Source: Burkholderiales bacterium (GTDB lineage Bacteria > Pseudomonadota > Gammaproteobacteria > Burkholderiales > Burkholderiaceae). Taken from it: a stretch of 64,000 bases of DNA. The stretch lies in NCBI GenBank assembly GCA_026225235.1, contig JAMFSK010000098.1:62001-126000 (forward strand). The letters are read 5' to 3'. The stretch's first letter is position 1, and every line of letters starts with the position of its first letter. Shown here one piece after another: positions 58,954 to 64,000 of the stretch. The notes below the pieces were generated by a model. The model saw only the letters and a list, made by a program, of their open reading frames with translations, did not search any database and had not been told where the DNA came from. Position numbers and translations under genes: made by a program.

Positions 58954-60486
58954 TTAGCCTTCTGTCTTGCGCGGCAAGCCGCCGAGCAGTGCGGCGACCT
59001 GGCGCTTGGGTGACTTGCGTTCATGTTCGCGGTTCAGTTCGTCGGCCTTCAATGCGCTCGGCGACGGTTCGTAGGGCTTGGTGAAGATATCGTCGTGGAC
59101 CAGCGGAGCGGGCTGGAAGCGCGGGCGATCGCCGCCGCGGCGACGGCTGCTGTCGTCTTCGAAGCGGGCGCGTTCGCGACGCACTCCGCCCTCGCCTTCT
59201 TCGCGGGCACGGGGGCGTTCGCCTTCGCGGCGCGGCGGACGCTCGTGTTCGCCGCGTGCGGGCACCACGGTGACGACGAGTGTGCCGCGATCGAGCGGAC
59301 GCTTGATCAGCTTTTCGATGTCGGCGAGTTGCTTGCGCTCGCTCGGGCTGCACAGGGACAAGGCATCGCCCGAGGCGCCGGCGCGGCCGGTACGGCCGAT
59401 GCGGTGGACATAGTCTTCGGCGCTGAACGGCAGGTCGAAGTTGATGACGGCAGGCAGTTCGGCGATATCGAGGCCGCGCGCAGCGACATCGGTCGCGACG
59501 AGGCATTCGATTTCGTTGCGCTTGAAGGCTTCGAGGGCCTGCATGCGTTCTGACTGGGTACGGTCGCCGTGAATCGCGGCGGCGATGATGCCGGCTTTTT
59601 CGATCTGCTTGGCCAGACGGCTTGCGCCGATCTTGCTGTTGCAGAAGACGAGTACTTGTTTGAGTCCGCGCTCGCGAATCAGCTGGACCACGGCACCGGT
59701 CTTGTCGCCCTCGCCTACTTCAAAGACGATCTGGGTGACGTTGGTCGCGGTCGAGTTGCGCACCGCGGTTTCAATGGTCAACGGATCGCGCAGGTAGCTG
59801 CCGGCGAGCTTCTTGATTTCGTTCGAGAAGGTGGCCGAGAACAGCAGGGTCTGCCGCGATTCGGGCAGCAAATTCAGGATGCGCTGGAGATCCGGCAGGA
59901 AGCCCATGTCGAGCATCCGGTCGGCTTCGTCGAGCACGAGCATCTGAACCTGACCGAGGTTCGCCGTTTTTTGCTGGACGTGGTCGAGCAGGCGGCCCGG
60001 GGTCGCGATCAAGATCTCGACGCCGCGGCGCAAGGCTTCGGACTGCGGGTTCATGTCGACGCCGCCGAATACGACGGCACTGCGCAGCGAGGTGTATTTG
60101 CCGTAGGCAAACACGTTTGCCGCGACCTGGTCGGCGAGTTCGCGAGTCGGCGTCAGGATCAGCGCACGCACCGGATGGCGCGCGGGCGATGCACTGTTGC
60201 TCGCGAGCGGCAGCAGGCGTTGAAGGATCGGCAGCGAGAAACTCGCGGTCTTGCCCGTACCCGTCTGGGCTGCCCCCATCATGTCGCGGCCGCTCAGGAC
60301 GACCGGAATCGCCTGCGCCTGGATCGGCGTCGGGATCGTGTAGCCCTGCTCGAGCACCGCTTTCAGAATCTCCGGCGCGAGGCCGAAAGAATCGAACGAG
60401 ACGGCGGGTGCCGGCTGCGCAGGGCTCGGAGCAGTTTGGCCAGACACGTCAGGCGTGTCGGCTGGGGGAGCAGAAGTATCGGACAT
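58954..60486 (-). CDS. rhlE: DEAD-box RNA helicase RhlE
   Basis: 510 aa. The Q motif (GYTIPTPIQAQAIP), motif I AQTGTGKT, Ia PTRELADQ, II LDEADRML, III SATFS and VI HRIGRTGR appear in order over residues ~30-390. The C-terminal ~120 residues are a disordered Arg/Glu-rich tail (ERPPRREGERPRAREEGEG) that probably binds RNA, then PKRQVAALLGGLPRK. RhlE remodels structured RNA in ribosome assembly and with the RNase E degradosome in some bacteria. The name is by overall similarity; other DEAD-box families are possible but less likely. Confidence 0.9.
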   Translation of the reverse strand: MSDTSAPPADTPDVSGQTAPSPAQPAPAVSFDSFGLAPEILKAVLEQGYTIPTPIQAQAIPVVLSGRDMMGAAQTGTGKTASFSLPILQRLLPLASNSASPARHPVRALILTPTRELADQVAANVFAYGKYTSLRSAVVFGGVDMNPQSEALRRGVEILIATPGRLLDHVQQKTANLGQVQMLVLDEADRMLDMGFLPDLQRILNLLPESRQTLLFSATFSNEIKKLAGSYLRDPLTIETAVRNSTATNVTQIVFEVGEGDKTGAVVQLIRERGLKQVLVFCNSKIGASRLAKQIEKAGIIAAAIHGDRTQSERMQALEAFKRNEIECLVATDVAARGLDIAELPAVINFDLPFSAEDYVHRIGRTGRAGASGDALSLCSPSERKQLADIEKLIKRPLDRGTLVVTVVPARGEHERPPRREGERPRAREEGEGGVRRERARFEDDSSRRRGGDRPRFQPAPLVHDDIFTKPYEPSPSALKADELNREHERKSPKRQVAALLGGLPRKTEG

Positions 60487-60718
60487 AGGTATCTAGGGGG
60501 GCCTGTCGCACGAGCCGCGCTTACCGCGCCGCGCACGTCTTGGCAACCCGTGATTCTAACACCGCTCGCCGATTGGCCCTGGCGGTCAATCAAATTGCTC
60601 GCGCCAAGTCAAGCGGCAGGCTCGACGATCGGCATCGAGTACGACACTGGACACTCCACTTAGTGGGGCTAGCAAACGCCTGTTCTACCGTGTTCGGACG
60701 CGCTGCGACGCGCTTTGG

Positions 60719-61318
60719 CTAAGGCTTGAGCGCCTGGCAGTCGGCCGCTACAGGCGGGGCGTCTTCGCCCTTTTGCTGGTCGTATAGAGTGCCTTCGTCG
60801 CCCTTGGTCCACCAGATGTAGTGAGCGCCGATATAGCGCACGCCAGAAGCCGCGATGGAGCTGACGAGCACGACATGCTGGCCCGCGAGGCGGATCACCG
60901 CAAAGCTCTGGTCGTTGTCGGTGTTCATGTACGCGACGCCCATCTCATGGCCGTCCGCGCATCGATAGGTGACGACGCTGCGCGAGACTACTTTGACATT
61001 CGCAAAAGACAACGCGGGCAGGCGTGCCGCTGCGGCTCGCGCTTCACCGCTTGATGCAACGGTTGCGGCGGTTGATAGGGTTGCTGCGGACGCTGCGGTT
61101 GTGGCTGTGGCCGAGGTTGTCGCGGCTACCGGGCTCACGGCTGAAGCCGGTCGCACCCCGTTCGCGAAGGACGGGGATGCGGCCAGCAGGAGCCCGCTCG
61201 CCACCACGCCCCCACAGGCTTTGACGACTCCGTAGATTCTGACGACTCCGCAAGCTCTAACGAATCCGTAAGCTCTGACGACTCTGCGGAGCGCCTTCAT
61301 CCGTAAAAGCGTGGCCAT
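60719..61318 (-). CDS. Secreted MliC/PliC-type lysozyme inhibitor with repeat-built signal peptide
   Basis: 199 aa. The C-terminal domain (about residues 116-185) has the MliC pattern: TYRCADGHEMGVAYMNTD, FAVIRLAGQHVVLVSSIAASGVRY and a YIWWTKGDEGTLYD end. MliC-family proteins inhibit host c-type lysozyme in the periplasm. No lipobox is seen, so it would be a soluble periplasmic (PliC-like) form cut after SPSFA. Residues 13-36 are four hexapeptide repeats of the type VVRAYG. A Ser/Ala/Thr linker follows. GGGGAG lies in the 12-base gap after purT, so it is the second gene of that operon. Confidence 0.82.
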   Translation of the reverse strand: MATLLRMKALRRVVRAYGFVRACGVVRIYGVVKACGGVVASGLLLAASPSFANGVRPASAVSPVAATTSATATTAASAATLSTAATVASSGEARAAAARLPALSFANVKVVSRSVVTYRCADGHEMGVAYMNTDNDQSFAVIRLAGQHVVLVSSIAASGVRYIGAHYIWWTKGDEGTLYDQQKGEDAPPVAADCQALKP

Positions 61319-61330
61319 GGGGAACTCCCC

Positions 61331-62548
61331 TCAGTTTTTTCCCGACACCGGGCGCACTCGCGAAGCGGCGGTCCGCGCACGCTCACGCGCTTCTTCGATG
61401 CTCGGAGCCGACGAGACGGCGACACCCATGCGACGTTTCGAAAAACTTTCGGGCTTGCCGAACAGACGCAAGTCCGTGTGCGGGACGGCCAACGCTTCGG
61501 CAACGCCCTCGAACGCGATCGCGCGTTCGTCGAGCTGGCCGTAGATCACTGCCGACGCGCCGATTTCACGCATCCCGGTATCGACCGGGAAACCAAGGAT
61601 CGCGCGTGCATGCAATTCGAATTCCGACTGGCGTTGCGTGATCAGCGTGACGAGACCGGTGTCGTGCGGACGCGGACTCACTTCGGAGAACCACACATCG
61701 TCGCCGCGTACAAACAATTCGACGCCGAAAAGGCCGCGTCCGCCGAGCGCGGTCGTCACTTTGTCGGCCACATCTCGCGCCCGTTCGAGTGCCAGCGCGC
61801 TCATCGGTTGCGGTTGCCACGATTCGACGTAGTCCCCGGCTTCCTGCAGATGGCCGATCGGCTCGCAGAAACGGGTTTCGATCTGCCCGTCAGCGCCGCG
61901 CGCGCGCACGGTCAGTAAGGTGATCTCGTACTCGAACTGGATAAAGCCTTCGACGATCACCCGGCCGCCCTTGACGCGTCCGCCTGACATGGCGTAGTTC
62001 CACGCTGTCTCGACATCAGCCTCGGTCCGGAGTACCGACTGCCCCTTGCCCGATGACGACATCACCGGTTTGACGACGCACGGGAAACCGATGCCGCCCG
62101 CAATCGCCGCACGCAGTGCGTCGAGCGAGTCGGCAAATGCGTAGGGCGACGTCGGCAGACCAAGTTCTTCGGCGGCCAGGCGGCGAATCCCTTCGCGGTT
62201 CATCGTCAGTTGCGTGGCGCGGGCGGTCGGGATCACTTCGGCAAGGCCATCGCGTTCGATTTCGGCCAGCGCATCGGTCGCGATCGCTTCGATCTCGGGG
62301 ACCACGAGATGGGGTCGTTCGCGTTCAATCAATTCGCGCAGGGCCTTTGGATCGGTCATGTCGATCACGAACGCGCGGTGCGCGACCTGATGGCCCGGCG
62401 CATCGGCATAGCGATCGACGGCAATCGTTTCCACGCCAAGGCGCTGCAGCGCAATAATCACTTCCTTGCCAAGCTCGCCGGCTCCGAGCAGCATCACGCG
62501 CGTCGCCGTACCCGAGAGTGGCGTTCCGATTGCGTTACCGATCGTCAT
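61331..62548 (-). CDS. purT: Formate-dependent phosphoribosylglycinamide formyltransferase PurT
   Basis: 405 aa ATP-grasp enzyme. It uses formate and ATP to make FGAR, the folate-independent alternative to PurN. The N-terminus [20 protein letters not shown], the ATP-grasp strand [19 protein letters not shown], and [18 protein letters not shown] are characteristic. The start at [13 protein letters not shown] has GGAGA six bases upstream; an ATG 12 codons farther is unlikely. Followed 12 bases later by the lysozyme-inhibitor gene. Divergent from the MFS gene. Confidence 0.95.
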   Translation of the reverse strand: MTIGNAIGTPLSGTATRVMLLGAGELGKEVIIALQRLGVETIAVDRYADAPGHQVAHRAFVIDMTDPKALRELIERERPHLVVPEIEAIATDALAEIERDGLAEVIPTARATQLTMNREGIRRLAAEELGLPTSPYAFADSLDALRAAIAGGIGFPCVVKPVMSSSGKGQSVLRTEADVETAWNYAMSGGRVKGGRVIVEGFIQFEYEITLLTVRARGADGQIETRFCEPIGHLQEAGDYVESWQPQPMSALALERARDVADKVTTALGGRGLFGVELFVRGDDVWFSEVSPRPHDTGLVTLITQRQSEFELHARAILGFPVDTGMREIGASAVIYGQLDERAIAFEGVAEALAVPHTDLRLFGKPESFSKRRMGVAVSSAPSIEEARERARTAASRVRPVSGKN

Positions 62549-62718
62549 CGCGTTCTCCGTAAAAAAGTGCGCCGATCCTATCACGGGCGGACTTTGCGGT
62601 CTTCCTCCCAGGGCGAGGCCACGGGCAACGTGCCGGCTCCTGTCCAGCGCCCCGCTATCGCCGCGCGACGCCGCCGTTTAGAATCCGCCGGAACCCTGGC
62701 CTCTCGAGAATCGACTCC

Positions 62719-64000
62719 ATGACCGACGCCGCCCTACCGTACCAGCCGCCGATTCGCGTGATTTATCCGGCACTCATGCTCGTGATGTTTCTCGCCGCGC
62801 TCGATCAGACCATCGTCTCGACCGCGCTGCCCACCATCGTCGGCGAATTCGGCGGCCTGTCGCAGTTGTCATGGGTCGTGACGGCCTACCTGCTGACCTC
62901 GACGATCGTGGTGCCGCTCTATGGCAAGTTCGGTGACCTGTTCGGCCGCAAGGTCGTGCTGCAGATCGCGATCGTGCTGTTCCTGCTCGGCTCCGCCCTA
63001 TGCGGCGTCGTGCAGGACATGACCTGGCTGATCCTGATGCGCGCGCTGCAGGGGCTCGGTGGGGGTGGCCTGATGGTGTCGTCGATTGCGGCGATCGGCG
63101 ATATCGTGCCGCCGGCAGAACGCGGCCGCTATCAAGGACTGATTGGCGCCGTGTTCGGCCTGTCGACGGTCATCGGGCCATTGCTCGGCGGGTATCTTGT
63201 CGAACACCTCTCGTGGCGCTGGATCTTCTATATCAATCTGCCACTGGGTGTGCTCGCGATGATCGTGCTCGGTCTCGTGTTCAAGCCCCATACGCGCAGC
63301 GTTCAACACAAGATCGATTATCCGGGCGCCATTTTCATGGCCGCTGGACTCACGTGCGTGATCCTCTTCACAAGCGAAGGCGGTACGACGCTGCCGTGGT
63401 CGTCGATCGAACTCTGGTTGCTGCTGATCCTCGGCATCGTGCTGCTGGTGGGCTTCGTCCTCGAAGAGCGCACGGCGCCCGAGCCCTTGATGCCGCTCGA
63501 GTTGTTTCGCGAGCGTGTGTTCAATATCGCGGGTGCGGTCGGCTTTATCGTCGGCCTCGCGATGTTTGGTTCCATCACTTTCCTGCCCCTGTACCTGCAG
63601 GTCGTCAAAGGGGCATCGCCGACCTCCGCCGGGCTCCAGTTGTTGCCGATGATGGCCGGCATCATCGTGGCGTCGGTGACCTCGGGCCGGCTGATCAGCA
63701 GGATCGGACGCTACAAGATGTTTCCGATCGCTGGCACCGCGATCATGACCGTGGCGATGACGCTGCTGTCGACGCTGCAGATCGATACGCCGCTTCGTGT
63801 GCTCAACGGCTATATGCTGCTGCTCGGACTCGGGCTGGGGATGGTCATGCAGGTTCTGATTCTTGCGGTGCAAAACGCGGTTGAATTCCGGCATATGGGC
63901 GTCGCAACATCGGGCGCCACACTGTTCCGATCGATTGGCGGCTCCATCGGTGTCGCCCTGTTCGGCGCGATTTTTTCGAATGGCCTGGCGAACCGGCTTG
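62719..64000 (+). CDS. MFS transporter, DHA2/EmrB-QacA type, 3' part missing
   Basis: 427 residues visible before the window ends. 14-helix drug:H+ antiporter class: TM1 contains [15 protein letters not shown] (motif D1 LDxTIVNVALP-type), then [17 protein letters not shown] (motif A) and [12 protein letters not shown] (motif B), and [27 protein letters not shown] (motif C and the SWRWIFxINxP signature). The substrate is unknown. The start ATG at 62719 has a GAGAA about eight bases upstream. Confidence 0.92.
   Translation, partial: MTDAALPYQPPIRVIYPALMLVMFLAALDQTIVSTALPTIVGEFGGLSQLSWVVTAYLLTSTIVVPLYGKFGDLFGRKVVLQIAIVLFLLGSALCGVVQDMTWLILMRALQGLGGGGLMVSSIAAIGDIVPPAERGRYQGLIGAVFGLSTVIGPLLGGYLVEHLSWRWIFYINLPLGVLAMIVLGLVFKPHTRSVQHKIDYPGAIFMAAGLTCVILFTSEGGTTLPWSSIELWLLLILGIVLLVGFVLEERTAPEPLMPLELFRERVFNIAGAVGFIVGLAMFGSITFLPLYLQVVKGASPTSAGLQLLPMMAGIIVASVTSGRLISRIGRYKMFPIAGTAIMTVAMTLLSTLQIDTPLRVLNGYMLLLGLGLGMVMQVLILAVQNAVEFRHMGVATSGATLFRSIGGSIGVALFGAIFSNGLANRL

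Overview
The window is a chromosomal segment of a high-GC betaproteobacterium, almost certainly Burkholderiaceae (Burkholderia/Paraburkholderia relatives). The evidence is the gene order (yebC-purD-hemF-nadD-rsfS-rlmH-maf-rng; rluC next to rne; msbA and lipopolysaccharide core glycosyltransferases beside dnaE), an intracellular PHB depolymerase whose catalytic residues fall at the numbering known from Ralstonia eutropha, and GC-rich coding with ATGA-type gene overlaps. The genus cannot be fixed from sequence reading alone. Genes are dense and mostly housekeeping; no insertion sequence, prophage or CRISPR array was seen.

Layout. 1-5.7 kb: a partial HAD phosphatase and rluC on the minus strand, then a long structured leader and rne (RNase E). 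5.8-8.5 kb: moaA-mobA (molybdenum cofactor), a small membrane protein and a GNAT acetyltransferase. 8.5-13.8 kb (minus): rmuC, a 2-hydroxyacid dehydrogenase, an NhaD-type antiporter and pncB. 14.0-18.8 kb: ferredoxin fdxA, tRNA-Asn with its own promoter and terminator, a large autotransporter and a DUF3096 micro-protein. 19.0-23.1 kb: a small orphan ORF, a GH15 glucoamylase-like enzyme and phaZ. 23.2-32.6 kb (minus): an MdtABC/MuxABC-type tripartite RND efflux operon with its outer-membrane channel; the second pump gene carries an in-frame amber codon. 32.6-33.7 kb: an AT-richer gap with a frame-broken gene. 33.7-41.9 kb (minus): rng, maf, rlmH, rsfS, nadD, hemF, purD, yebC, upp. 42.1-45.0 kb: an atypical SDR, mgsA and a chemotaxis receptor. 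45.1-52.9 kb: msbA, an O-antigen ligase and four glycosyltransferases (LPS core/O-antigen). 52.9-58.8 kb: dnaE, then trhO and gluQRS. 59-64 kb: rhlE, an MliC-type lysozyme inhibitor, purT and the start of an MFS drug exporter.

How the genes fit together. Both RNase E/G paralogues, two tRNA-modification genes, one rRNA methyltransferase, one rRNA pseudouridine synthase, a ribosome-silencing factor and a DEAD-box helicase make this an RNA-metabolism-rich segment. pncB and nadD both feed NAD synthesis; purD and purT both act in purine synthesis. msbA, waaL and the glycosyltransferases form one envelope block.

The main unusual observations are: a strong promoter plus perfect intrinsic terminator inside the rne leader, predicting a ~125-nt RNA or attenuator; a nonsense codon in an otherwise intact RND pump gene; an efflux-operon promoter framed by an exact direct repeat; a lysozyme-inhibitor gene whose signal peptide is built from four 18-bp tandem repeats; a glycine-rich insert in the DnaE C-terminus; and an SDR enzyme lacking the catalytic Tyr/Lys.
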